From BOKV01 sp041739465 (GTDB lineage: Bacteria; Pseudomonadota; Alphaproteobacteria; Rhizobiales; Rhizobiaceae), in contig JBGSNX010000045.1 of NCBI GenBank assembly GCA_041739465.1, positions 1 to 64,000 on the forward strand: a stretch of 64,000 nucleotides of DNA, read 5' to 3'. A model generated the notes under the pieces. That model had not been told where the DNA came from and did not search any database. It saw only the letters and a program-made list of their open reading frames with translations. The translations under genes were made by a program, and so were the position numbers. Within the stretch, counting starts at the first letter, position 1. Every line of letters begins with the position of its first letter. Shown one piece after another: positions 50,169 to 59,000 of this stretch.

Positions 50169-51821
50169 ATGCCGATGTTGCCAAGGGGCGAAACGCTCGA
50201 ACAAGTCCGCGCCGCTTTTCGCTGGGAAATTGCACAGGATTGCAACATCGGGGTCCTGTGCGCCGATGTCTGGGCAAAAGTAGAGCCGGAGCGGGTTGCG
50301 CTGATCGAATGGTCTTCGCATGCAAGCCCGCAATCCACCACTTATGGCCATTTGAAGCAGCGTTCCGACGGCTTGGCGGCATGGCTTCAAGCCGATGGCC
50401 ATGATGCGGGGGACCGGATCGGCATCATCCTGCCGCAAAGCGTTGAAACCGTGGTTTCGCATCTGGCTATCTACAAGGCCGGCATGGTGGCAGTGCCACT
50501 TGCTCGGCTTTTTGCACCCAATGCGATCTACCAGCGGCTTGCAAAGTCGGGCGTGCGCACGGTGATCACCAACCATGAAGGCCTTGCAAAACTGCTGGAA
50601 ATCTGGCCGCAACTTCCAATGCTTTCACGCGTCATTGTGGTGGGGCAGGGAAATTTGCCAGAGGACGGACGGCTGACGCCATTTGAGCAGGCAGCAAGTT
50701 ATTCTGACAACGGATTCAAGTCCGCACCCACTGGTCCCGAGACGCCAGCGCTGATCATCTTCACATCGGGAACGACGGGTCCTGCCAAGGGCGCCCTGCA
50801 TGGTCACAAGGTACTGGCCGGGCATTTGCCGGGCGTGCAGATGCACCATGAATGGCTGCCGCAACCCGGCGACATTGCCTGGACTCCGGCAGATTGGGCC
50901 TGGGCAGGGGGGCTTTTGAACATTCTTCTGCCTTGCCTGCATCTGGGCGTGCCGGTGGTGTTCGGAGGGCTTGAGCGGTTCGACCCGGAACTTGCCTTCC
51001 GGCTGCTTTTTGAAATGAAAGTCCGCAATGCCTTCATTCCGCCCACTGCGCTGCGGCTGATGAAGACAGTCGAAGCTCCCGGAGAGCGCTACCAACTGGT
51101 GCTTCGCACCATCGGTTCAGGCGGCGAAAGCCTGGGACGCGACACCTTTGAATGGGCAAAGGCGGAACTGGGTCTGGCCATCAACGAATTTTACGGCCAG
51201 ACCGAATGCAATCTGGTGCTTTCATCCTGTGCGGCCCTGGGTGTCTCAAGGGCCGGAGCCATCGGCAAACCGGTACCGGGCCATGAAGTTGCGGTCATTC
51301 GCGGCGACGGAACAATCTGCGCGGTTGGAGAGCGCGGTGAAGTGGCGATCAAGCGGCCTGATCCGGTGATGTTTCTTGGCTATTTCGAGGATGACGAGGC
51401 CACCACCAGAAAGTTCATCGGCGACTGGATGACAACGGGCGACCAGTGCGTTGTCGATGAAGACGGCTATTTTCACTTCGTCGGGCGCGACGACGACATC
51501 ATCAACTTGGCCGGCTACCGGGTTGGTCCGGGCGAGATCGAGGATTGCCTGGTTTCCCATCCGGCTGTGAAACTGGCTGCTGCTGTTGGCAAACCAGATG
51601 CGTTGCGGACCGAAATCGTCAAGGCCTATGTCGTGCTGGTTGATGGCATAGTGGCAAGCGAAGCGCTCAAGGAAGACATCCGCCTGCATGCCAAAGCGCG
51701 GATGGCGGCAAACATCTACCCGCGTGAGATCGAATTTGTGGATGACATTCCGCTGACGACGACCGGCAAGGTCATTCGCCGGCTGTTTCGCGATCTGGCA
51801 CGGGCTGAGGCGCAGACTTGA
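50169..51821 (+). CDS. AMP-dependent acyl-CoA synthetase
   Basis: A 550-residue adenylate-forming enzyme. P-loop-type A3 IIFTSGTTGPAKGALHGH (about 200), A5 NEFYGQTECN, A7/A8 TTGDQCVVDEDGYFHFVGR with DDDIINLAGYRVGPGEIE, and the A10 lysine in TTTGKVIRRLF are all present. The residues favour acetyl- or short/medium-chain acyl-CoA synthetases, but chain length is undecided. The gene starts 51 bases after the tRNA. Its last 50 bases overlap the convergent GNAT gene. Confidence 0.92.
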   Translation: MPMLPRGETLEQVRAAFRWEIAQDCNIGVLCADVWAKVEPERVALIEWSSHASPQSTTYGHLKQRSDGLAAWLQADGHDAGDRIGIILPQSVETVVSHLAIYKAGMVAVPLARLFAPNAIYQRLAKSGVRTVITNHEGLAKLLEIWPQLPMLSRVIVVGQGNLPEDGRLTPFEQAASYSDNGFKSAPTGPETPALIIFTSGTTGPAKGALHGHKVLAGHLPGVQMHHEWLPQPGDIAWTPADWAWAGGLLNILLPCLHLGVPVVFGGLERFDPELAFRLLFEMKVRNAFIPPTALRLMKTVEAPGERYQLVLRTIGSGGESLGRDTFEWAKAELGLAINEFYGQTECNLVLSSCAALGVSRAGAIGKPVPGHEVAVIRGDGTICAVGERGEVAIKRPDPVMFLGYFEDDEATTRKFIGDWMTTGDQCVVDEDGYFHFVGRDDDIINLAGYRVGPGEIEDCLVSHPAVKLAAAVGKPDALRTEIVKAYVVLVDGIVASEALKEDIRLHAKARMAANIYPREIEFVDDIPLTTTGKVIRRLFRDLARAEAQT

Positions 51822-53037
51822 GCGGCTTGCGACGCAGGATGCGTTTTGCAATCTGCTTTGCGCTCTCGCGGCGTTCAATGGCCGAAACGGCACGCGCCAG
51901 GTTTGCCTCGTCTTTTGCGACCACCAGCGTTCCCAAGGCCAATCTTTCAGGCCAAAGCCGGTCCATCCACGAGTCTTCGCGGGCAAGCGAGTCTGCCTGC
52001 TCAAAACCGGGCGTCGTCAACAGGTGCATCGTGGTGCGCAACATCAATTGCGTGCCGGGCGCGCAGGCGCGGTAGTGCTCATCAAATGCGGTCTTCCACG
52101 GATAGTATCGATTTGCCGAGCGCAGCATGATCAGCGATGCAACCACTTTGCCATCGAGGCGCAGCGAGAAAATGGTCGCCCTGCCCTTGGCGGCCAAATC
52201 CGCTACCGCCTGGCGCGCAAAGGCTGCGGTCTTGCGGATGACGTGGATCGAGCTTCCCTTGCGACCCTTCCAACTGTGGGTTTCGAGGAGGAGAAACTCT
52301 TCAAACCGGACAAGAACATCCCAGAATTTTTCGGCTTTCTCAAATTCGACCTGACCGTATTGCGAAAGTTTTCGGAACAAGCGCGAGTTTTCACGGCGGC
52401 GTTTTGCGTTGAGCCAAGACGGCTCGCCATACTTGTTCGCCGGGTCAGGGTGCAGGACAGCCCGCAACTTGCGTGAAGTTACGCGTGTAAAGACACCTGC
52501 GGCATTGAGGCTGGCGATAAACTGGATAGCCAATAGCTCGTCGAGCGGAAAATCCTCAAACACCAGTGTCTCGTTCAGGTCGAGACGCAGCAGCAGGCTG
52601 GCGAATTTGTCGGACAATTCCTCAATGTCCGATTGTTCGGCCAGCGGCAATGACAGTGGCGCGAGCGGATGGGAAAATGCCTGCAGAACAGAAACGGGAG
52701 GAAATCCGGTTTTGGCGTGAACAAACGGAATTGCCAGCTTGGCAGTGCGGTCTTCGCCAATCTGTTCAAACAAGGTGAGATGGTTCAAGCGGGCGGGTAC
52801 TATTCGCCCCGCTGCGGCATTGACCAGAATCGGCTCGAAGAACAGATTGCTACCGCCTGATGTGGCCGCGAGGCGCTCGATGAGCGTCTGGGTGTCTTGA
52901 TCGAGGTCGTCATTGCTGAATTCCAGGTGCCAAAGGCTGGAGCCGATGGTTTCCTGGGTCGCAAACCTGCGAACACCGGAAAACCCGGCTTTTCCCGGAT
53001 CACGGCGGTTTGACAGGCTGTCGTGCTCGAAAATCAT
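51772..53037 (-). CDS. GNAT family acetyltransferase (CelD/BcsL-like)
   Basis: A 421-residue protein with a C-terminal GNAT_6/CelD-type fold: RENSRLFRKLSQYGQVEFE, LLETHSWKGRKGSSI, ATIFSLRLDGKVVASLIML and TAFDEHYRACAPGTQLM. Such proteins are linked to exopolysaccharide and cellulose production. The ATG overlaps the flippase stop (ATGA), so the two are co-translated. The likely task is acylation of a surface saccharide or glycolipid that the flippase exports. The N-terminal 100 residues are unfamiliar. Confidence 0.83.
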   Translation of the reverse strand: MIFEHDSLSNRRDPGKAGFSGVRRFATQETIGSSLWHLEFSNDDLDQDTQTLIERLAATSGGSNLFFEPILVNAAAGRIVPARLNHLTLFEQIGEDRTAKLAIPFVHAKTGFPPVSVLQAFSHPLAPLSLPLAEQSDIEELSDKFASLLLRLDLNETLVFEDFPLDELLAIQFIASLNAAGVFTRVTSRKLRAVLHPDPANKYGEPSWLNAKRRRENSRLFRKLSQYGQVEFEKAEKFWDVLVRFEEFLLLETHSWKGRKGSSIHVIRKTAAFARQAVADLAAKGRATIFSLRLDGKVVASLIMLRSANRYYPWKTAFDEHYRACAPGTQLMLRTTMHLLTTPGFEQADSLAREDSWMDRLWPERLALGTLVVAKDEANLARAVSAIERRESAKQIAKRILRRKPLKSAPQPVPDRETAGE

Positions 53038-54467
53038 CCCGCAACTCCGTCGACCGCGGTCGTGCGTCGGGCAGGGACGATGAAGATATGCAGGCCGAGG
53101 CGTCGTTTAGCAGCGGCGTAGAGCGCGCCAGCTTCAAACACCAGCGCCAGGCTGGTGGCTAGGGCTGCGCCCTCAAGGCCAAAACGGGGGATCAGCATGA
53201 TGTTGAGTGAAATGTTGACTGCAAGGCTCGCGGCATAAACCATGGCACAGGCGCGCTGTTCTCCGGACATGGTCAGCACGCTTTCGGCAGCGCCAACGCT
53301 GGCGCGCACCACCACGCCGCAAGCCAGAATCCAGATCAAATATTGCCCGGAAACGAAACTGGGGCCGAAAAGCATCAGGAAATATTTGGCAGTCAGCCCC
53401 ATCACGATGGCGAGAACCAGCGATGGCCAGAATGTCCAGTGGATGGTCTCGCGGATGAAATCTTCATAGCGCTGGCGATCACCAGAGGCCTTGTAGGTGG
53501 CAAAGCGGTGCGCAGCGGCGGCTTTCACGGCGAAATAGACGAAGTGCACCAGGGCAAGTGTCTTTACGGCTGCGAAATACACCCCAACCTTTTCGGGCGG
53601 CATGAAGTAGCCGACGAAAAGAATGTCGGTGTTGGTCAGCAGATTGTAGAATCCCTCGATCAGGAAGATCGGCATCGTGATTGCTATCCACTGCATCGGC
53701 AGGAAGCGTGCCTTGCCGGACGGCACGAACGCGCGCATGCGCCACGACAACAGCAAGAACTGGGCAAGCGAGGCGATCCAGGTGGCGACGATGGCAGACA
53801 ACATCGCGGTCTGCGCATTTGCGTCAAAACCGTAATGGGTCGTCGCGGCCATGGTTGCCAGAAGGATGATTGGCCGGGCGATGAAGGTCGGCGCCAGCGC
53901 CGTGCCGGGCCAGTTGTAGGCACGGGCGATCCCGTCCTGGACTTCCTGCAGGGCCAGCATCGGCAGGCAGATCAGCGCCAGAAAGATCGGCATGACGAAA
54001 TAGCTGGTGATGAACCCCGAGAAGAAATGCAAAAGGGTCGCACCGGTCAGGCCAAGCAATGTTGCGGCCCCGAAGGACCACATCAGGCTGCCGCGAATGG
54101 CGCCGCGCAATTCATCCTCTTCGCCGGATGCGCGGTATTCTGAAATGAACCTTATGATGCCTGTTTGAAAACCAAGGCAGGCGATGCCACCCAAAATCAC
54201 AAACGCAACCCATACAGCGACGAAAATCCCGTATTCGAAGTCGCCCATCCAGCGGGCCATCAGAACCTGTGAGAAATAGGCGATTGCTGCGCTCAAAACC
54301 CTGATTGCAAAGGCAAAAAGCGCTGTGCGTTGCGAGACGGCGCTGTCATCGCGACCTTCAATGACCGCTTCGACGCGGTCCAGCATGGTTTTTGCGCGTG
54401 CGGAATTGCTGCTTGAAAGCACCCTGTCGAGCGCGGGCGCGAATAATGAGACCAGCGGCAAATGCAA
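53034..54467 (-). CDS. Oligosaccharide flippase family protein (Wzx/MATE-like)
   Basis: A 477-residue membrane protein with about 12-14 helices. IRVLSAAIAYFSQVLMARWMGDFEYGIFVAVW is the characteristic first helix pair of polysaccharide flippases. The start is TTG 54467 with GGAG upstream; ATG 54386 (MLDRVEAVIEGR) is a plausible alternative. It would flip lipid-linked saccharide across the inner membrane. No glycosyltransferases are adjacent; only the GNAT gene is coupled to it. Confidence 0.87.
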   Translation of the reverse strand: MHLPLVSLFAPALDRVLSSSNSARAKTMLDRVEAVIEGRDDSAVSQRTALFAFAIRVLSAAIAYFSQVLMARWMGDFEYGIFVAVWVAFVILGGIACLGFQTGIIRFISEYRASGEEDELRGAIRGSLMWSFGAATLLGLTGATLLHFFSGFITSYFVMPIFLALICLPMLALQEVQDGIARAYNWPGTALAPTFIARPIILLATMAATTHYGFDANAQTAMLSAIVATWIASLAQFLLLSWRMRAFVPSGKARFLPMQWIAITMPIFLIEGFYNLLTNTDILFVGYFMPPEKVGVYFAAVKTLALVHFVYFAVKAAAAHRFATYKASGDRQRYEDFIRETIHWTFWPSLVLAIVMGLTAKYFLMLFGPSFVSGQYLIWILACGVVVRASVGAAESVLTMSGEQRACAMVYAASLAVNISLNIMLIPRFGLEGAALATSLALVFEAGALYAAAKRRLGLHIFIVPARRTTAVDGVAG

Positions 54468-54562
54468 TTGAAACCACTCCGGAAATGTATCTCCATCAGT
54501 GGCACAAAGCTTTTAACAAACAGTTTGGCGAAGCAGTGAACCGGGGTTAACGGGCCGGTTTG

Positions 54563-55105
54563 TCAGCCCTTGAACCCGTCATTGTCGAGGAATGCCTGTT
54601 CGGCGGGCGTGGTATGCCTGCCAAGGGCCGGATTTCGATGGGGGAAACGCCCAAAGCGCAATATGATGTCGCGGTGTAAAATGGCGTATTTCAGCGCGTT
54701 TTCGTTGCTGTGAGCGTGCATCAGTTTCACGCACAGACGCTGATCAGCGATGTGTTCGCTGTGCATGAACGGCAGGTAGAAGAAATCTCGCATCACAGGG
54801 TCGACATGTTGCGGATGGCCATGGCCAAGTGCCTCAACTGCAACCGCCCTTGCGAGAGAATCACTGGCAAATGCCCGCGCATCTCCCCGGTAAATATTGC
54901 GTGGAAACTGGTCGAGCAGCAGCAGGAGGGAAAGGCAGGTTTCCGGGCTTGCACTCCAGGCAGCATAGTCGCCTGCCAAAGCCTTTTTGCAGTGCTCGCC
55001 AAATTGCCGGCGAATGTCTTCGTCCAGCGCGTCGCTTTTCGAGTACCAACCCGATGGCCCGACACCCTTCCAGAAGCTTGAAATTTCTGTTGCCAAATCC
55101 GGCAT
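54563..55105 (-). CDS. DUF924 family protein
   Basis: A 180-residue helical protein started at ATG 55105. It carries the DUF924 motifs SFWKGVGPSGWYSKSDALDEDI, LLLDQFPRNIYRGDARAFASD and FFYLPFMHSEHIADQRLCV. It resembles TPR-like folds and has been described in unrelated genomic settings. There is no catalytic assignment. The 60-base gap to the TusA-like gene is a divergent promoter region. Confidence 0.9.
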   Translation of the reverse strand: MPDLATEISSFWKGVGPSGWYSKSDALDEDIRRQFGEHCKKALAGDYAAWSASPETCLSLLLLLDQFPRNIYRGDARAFASDSLARAVAVEALGHGHPQHVDPVMRDFFYLPFMHSEHIADQRLCVKLMHAHSNENALKYAILHRDIILRFGRFPHRNPALGRHTTPAEQAFLDNDGFKG

Positions 55106-55165
55106 TTGCCTCTCCCTTGAAAGATATGGTGGCCGGTTTGCTGCATTGAAGCAGGACCGCACACC

Positions 55166-55420
55166 GTGGCTGGAGTCACACCATTGGACGCGCCTATTCT
55201 AGACCTTCGCGGACTGAAATGCCCGCTTCCTGTCCTGAAGACACGCAAGGCGTTGCGCGAGCTTTCGGCCGGCAGCCGCTTGTGGGTTGAGGCTACCGAT
55301 CCGCTGAGTGCAATAGACATACCGCATTTTTGCAGTGAACGCGGCCATTTGCTGATTGATTATGCGGAAAATGACGGCGTGCGCAAATTCCTCATCGAAC
55401 GCGGGGTTGGGGAAGGCTAA
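55166..55420 (+). CDS. TusA-like sulfurtransferase family protein
   Basis: An 84-residue SirA/TusA-fold protein with the active-site motif DLRGLKCPLPVLKTRKAL, whose single cysteine carries persulfide in the family. The start is GTG 55166, nine bases after AGGA. It may donate sulfur for tRNA thiolation or molybdenum cofactor, but the partner is unknown. Its stop overlaps the convergent cobW stop by four bases. Confidence 0.9.
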   Translation: MAGVTPLDAPILDLRGLKCPLPVLKTRKALRELSAGSRLWVEATDPLSAIDIPHFCSERGHLLIDYAENDGVRKFLIERGVGEG

Positions 55421-56466
55421 AGGCGCCGCGCGCCGGGCACAGCCAGCGGATTGTCCATCAACGCAGCCCGGTCAGGTGTGTCAACGCCTCCCAAATTGGC
55501 AAAACCGGCAAACAACCGTTCGACAAATTGGGGCTCCATGTCGCGCAAAATCACGACAATGCGGCTGGTGTGGTCTTCATCCGGCCAGGCAGCGAGGAAT
55601 TGCGGTTCATGCACAACGCCATGAATTGCGTGAATCGCAACCGGACGGGTTTCGCCTTCCACGCAAACAATTCCTTTGAGACGCAAAAGCTTGTCGGCAT
55701 GTGCCGAAGCCAGAAGTTCGCAGAACATTTCAACTGCCCGCATCGGCAGAGGCTTGGAACAGCGCAGCACTGTTGAGCGGATGTTTTCGCCATGCCGCGA
55801 AACATCATGATGCCCATGGTGGTGGGCATGATGCCCTTCGTGCGGCGCGGCGCCTGCTGAGATGGAATTGCCTGAATCCAGGAACTGTTGCGCGGTCAGA
55901 TCAGCGCTTTGGACCATTGCAGCCGCCGGGTTGAGCGATCTGACCATTGCGGCAAGCGCGTCAAGCCTTTGCGCAAGATCTGCCACCGGCACCAGATCAA
56001 GCTTGGTCAATACGACCAGATCGGCCAGCGCAATCTGCAAAGCCGCTTCGGTCTGCTGCAAAACCTGTTGCGGCCCGTTCAGTGCATCCACTAGCACCAC
56101 CAGACCGCCTGGCCCAAATCGCTCGCCAGCCTTTGAAACCGAAAGGATTGCCTGGAGCACGGGAGCGGGGTCAGCCAGTCCGGTCGTTTCCACCAGAACA
56201 CGGTCAATGCCTTCGAATGGCAGATCTTGCAGGGTCTGTGCCAATTCGCCGCGAATGGTGCAGCAAAGGCAGCCATTGGAGAGCTCGATTATGGCATCCT
56301 GCCGACCTTCAATGAACAGATGATCAAGACCCGTTTCGCCAAACTCGTTGATCACAACGGCAGTTCGGGCAAAGAGCGGCGATCCCAGCAGGCGGTTCAA
56401 AAGTGTGGTCTTGCCGCTACCAAGAAACCCGCTCAGGACATGAACAGGGATTTTGTGACTGCTCAT
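55417..56466 (-). CDS. CobW/COG0523 family metal-binding GTPase
   Basis: A 349-residue G3E GTPase: P-loop GFLGSGKTTLLNRLLG, the metal motif NGCLCCTIRGEL (CxCC), G3 ETTGLADPAPV and TKLD specificity motif, plus a CobW C-terminal domain. A His-rich tract, HEGHHAHHHGHHD, near residue 215 suggests zinc or nickel/cobalt binding. ATG 56466 overlaps the dacF stop (ATGA). COG0523 proteins chaperone metals into enzymes; zinc is the usual guess. Confidence 0.92.
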   Translation of the reverse strand: MSSHKIPVHVLSGFLGSGKTTLLNRLLGSPLFARTAVVINEFGETGLDHLFIEGRQDAIIELSNGCLCCTIRGELAQTLQDLPFEGIDRVLVETTGLADPAPVLQAILSVSKAGERFGPGGLVVLVDALNGPQQVLQQTEAALQIALADLVVLTKLDLVPVADLAQRLDALAAMVRSLNPAAAMVQSADLTAQQFLDSGNSISAGAAPHEGHHAHHHGHHDVSRHGENIRSTVLRCSKPLPMRAVEMFCELLASAHADKLLRLKGIVCVEGETRPVAIHAIHGVVHEPQFLAAWPDEDHTSRIVVILRDMEPQFVERLFAGFANLGGVDTPDRAALMDNPLAVPGARRL

Positions 56467-57689
56467 GATCCGCCTTGCTGGGGACGCGGCTCCGGCGTGG
56501 TTATGCCCTTGCGCAGCGGGGTATTGGCAAGCGGTTCGCCATCGACATTGACGGGGCCATAGGCAGGGCGACGGGTGGGCACGGGTACCTTGCCGCGAGG
56601 CTTGAACGCTGCAGTCTCCAATGCCTCGCTTGCAGCTCTGCTGGGCGGAGAGTCGACCCCGCCGGTTGATACGGACTGCGGGATTCCGGCAATCCGGTTT
56701 TTCAGGATCGGCGCATTGATGACGACATCGCCCGGTGCAGGGTCGTAGCGTGCCTTCAACGCTGCCTCGCTGCACATTGTCTTGCGCTGGCTCTTGGGCG
56801 TGATGGGTGGGGATTTGGAAACAAAGCCGGAAATGTTCTGGCCGCCGCTGGTTTCAAAGCCCTGCAACAGCAATGTTGCTGCTGTTACGGCCCTGTCGGT
56901 TTGCGAATCTGTTCCGAAGACGACTGCGATGATCTGCCTGCCGTTGCGGGTGGCGCTGGCAACCATGTTGTAACCGGAGGCACAAACAAACCCCGTTTTC
57001 ATGCCGTCAGTGCCCGAAAACCGTTCCAGCAACAGATTGTAGGAATGGTCCACCTTTTCACCGGCGCGTATCGCCGGGATTGCGAAGTAGCTGGAATATT
57101 GGGGAAATTCATCCAGAATCTGCCGCGCCAGCAATGCCATGTCGCGGGCGCTGGTGTACTGGCCATTGTCATGCAGGCCGTTGGGATTGGCGAACCGGGT
57201 ATCCACCAGGCCAAGACGGGCGGCTTCCGCATTCATGCGATCAACAAAAGCGTCAACGCTGCCAGCCACTGATTCGGCCATGGCAACGGCAATGTCGTTT
57301 GCGCTTTTGACGATGACGATTTTCAGCGCTGTATCAAAACGCAATTGTGTTCCGGGTGCATAGCCCATTTTGGATGGTGGCTCGCCAGCGGCACGCTTCG
57401 ACACGGTTACCGGTGAACCGGGGGCAATTTCGCCTGCAGCCATAGCCCGAAGGGTAACGTAGACGGACATCAGCTTGGTAAGTGAAGCTGGATACCAGCG
57501 ATCAAATGGCCGGTTTTCCAGAAGCACTGCGCCACTGTCGCGGTCGATAACCACATATGGCAGCCTTACGGCGGCAATTGCCTGCGGGGTAAAAACTGCA
57601 GCCCACAGCAATGCGACAACAATCGCTGCAATCTGGATCGCTGTGCTGCTGCGCCGCATTGCGGCCTTGCCTGTACTTGATGCACGCAT
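56463..57689 (-). CDS. dacF: D-alanyl-D-alanine carboxypeptidase (penicillin-binding protein)
   Basis: A 408-residue class C low-molecular-mass PBP. The signal sequence SSTAIQIAAIVVALLWAAVF is followed by catalytic SxxK in PASLTKLMSVYV, SAN in KSANDIAVAMAES and the KTG box MKTGFVCASG. It trims the terminal D-Ala of stem peptides in the periplasm. The C-terminus is Pro/Arg-rich. ATG 57689 is chosen (57659 possible); the frame extends to 57890 without a signal. The cobW GTPase is coupled downstream. Confidence 0.93.
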   Translation of the reverse strand: MRASSTGKAAMRRSSTAIQIAAIVVALLWAAVFTPQAIAAVRLPYVVIDRDSGAVLLENRPFDRWYPASLTKLMSVYVTLRAMAAGEIAPGSPVTVSKRAAGEPPSKMGYAPGTQLRFDTALKIVIVKSANDIAVAMAESVAGSVDAFVDRMNAEAARLGLVDTRFANPNGLHDNGQYTSARDMALLARQILDEFPQYSSYFAIPAIRAGEKVDHSYNLLLERFSGTDGMKTGFVCASGYNMVASATRNGRQIIAVVFGTDSQTDRAVTAATLLLQGFETSGGQNISGFVSKSPPITPKSQRKTMCSEAALKARYDPAPGDVVINAPILKNRIAGIPQSVSTGGVDSPPSRAASEALETAAFKPRGKVPVPTRRPAYGPVNVDGEPLANTPLRKGITTPEPRPQQGGS

Positions 57690-57824
57690 TTCGCTATCAC
57701 TGCCTGATCGTTCGGAGGCGCTTTCACGGTATCTGCTTTTACCGCGATCGTTCAGGGTTTGGCAAAGAATGCCGGTCCAGTCCAGCATCAACTGTTGCCA
57801 CCGGATTTTGCATGGGGAATGAAG

Positions 57825-58991
57825 ATGCCTGTAATCAACCGCATGGCGGAATTGCAAACCGAAATTGCCGGATGGCGCCGGGAGATCCACGAGCTACCCG
57901 AACTTCTCTATGATGTTCACAAAACGGCTGCGAAGGTGGCTGGTCTGCTTCGTGAATTTGGCTGCGATGAAGTGGTTGAGGGCATCGGCAAGACCGGCGT
58001 TGTCGGCGTCATCCGCGGCAACCGTCCTGGCAAAAAGGGCAATATCGGACTGCGCGCCGACATGGACGCCCTGCCGATCACCGAAGAGACCGGAAAGCCC
58101 TGGACATCAACAGTTCCGGGCAAGATGCATGCCTGCGGCCATGACGGGCATACCGCAATGCTGCTGGGCGCGGCGCGATATCTGGCGGAGACGCGCAATT
58201 TTTCGGGCGATGCCGTGGTTATTTTCCAACCCGCGGAAGAAGGCGGGGCGGGCGGCAGGGCAATGGTCGAAGATGGTCTGATGGACAGGTTTGCCATCGC
58301 CGAAGTTTACGGCATGCACAATCTTCCGGGTCTGGCGCAGGGGCATTTTGCCATCACGCCCGGACCGATCATGGCGGCGACCGACGAGTTTGACATCACC
58401 TTCAAAGGGCGCGGCGGCCATGCGGCGATGCCCCACCTTTGTGCCGATCCGGTGGCCGCGGCCGCACAGTGCATCATGGCCCTGCAGACCATAGTTTCCC
58501 GCCAGACCAATCCGGTGGATGCCGTTGTGGTTTCGGTCACGCAGGTTCAGGCTGGCCACACGCACAATGTCATCCCGGATACTGCTTTCCTCAACGGGAC
58601 TTTCCGGACGCTGACCGCGCAAACACGGGCGTTCACGGCCAAACGGGTTCGCGAGATTGCAGAAGGCGTGGCGGCAACCAACGGCATGGATCTGGAGTTC
58701 ATCCACTACCCGACCTACCCGGTGACTTTCAATCATGCGGAGCAAACGGAACTGGCAGCGTCCATTGCGGCATCAATCATCGGTCCCGACAATGTGGACA
58801 CGCAGATGGCCCCGCTTCTTGGCGGAGAGGATTTTTCCTACATGCTGGAGGCGCGGCCCGGTGCGTTCATCTTCATCGGAAATGGAGATAGCGCCGGGCT
58901 TCACACGCCCAGGTACGATTTCAACGACGAAATCATACCCGTTGGGACGTCTTACTGGGCAAAGCTGGTTGAAACGCTGCGTCCGGCCTGA
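57825..58991 (+). CDS. M20 family amidohydrolase
   Basis: A 388-residue metallopeptidase-fold amidohydrolase: WRREIHELPEL, the metal site MHACGHDGHTAML, the HNLPG motif in YGMHNLPGLAQG, and GGEDFSYML near the C-terminus. This matches hippurate/N-acyl-amino-acid hydrolases (M20D). ATG 57825 follows GGGGA. The substrate is unknown: an aminoacyl-amide such as hippurate, indole-3-acetyl-amino acid or N-acyl amino acid. The FeeM-like gene at 62424 makes the last possibility worth checking. Confidence 0.93.
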   Translation: MPVINRMAELQTEIAGWRREIHELPELLYDVHKTAAKVAGLLREFGCDEVVEGIGKTGVVGVIRGNRPGKKGNIGLRADMDALPITEETGKPWTSTVPGKMHACGHDGHTAMLLGAARYLAETRNFSGDAVVIFQPAEEGGAGGRAMVEDGLMDRFAIAEVYGMHNLPGLAQGHFAITPGPIMAATDEFDITFKGRGGHAAMPHLCADPVAAAAQCIMALQTIVSRQTNPVDAVVVSVTQVQAGHTHNVIPDTAFLNGTFRTLTAQTRAFTAKRVREIAEGVAATNGMDLEFIHYPTYPVTFNHAEQTELAASIAASIIGPDNVDTQMAPLLGGEDFSYMLEARPGAFIFIGNGDSAGLHTPRYDFNDEIIPVGTSYWAKLVETLRPA

Positions 58992-59000
58992 TGGCCAGGA

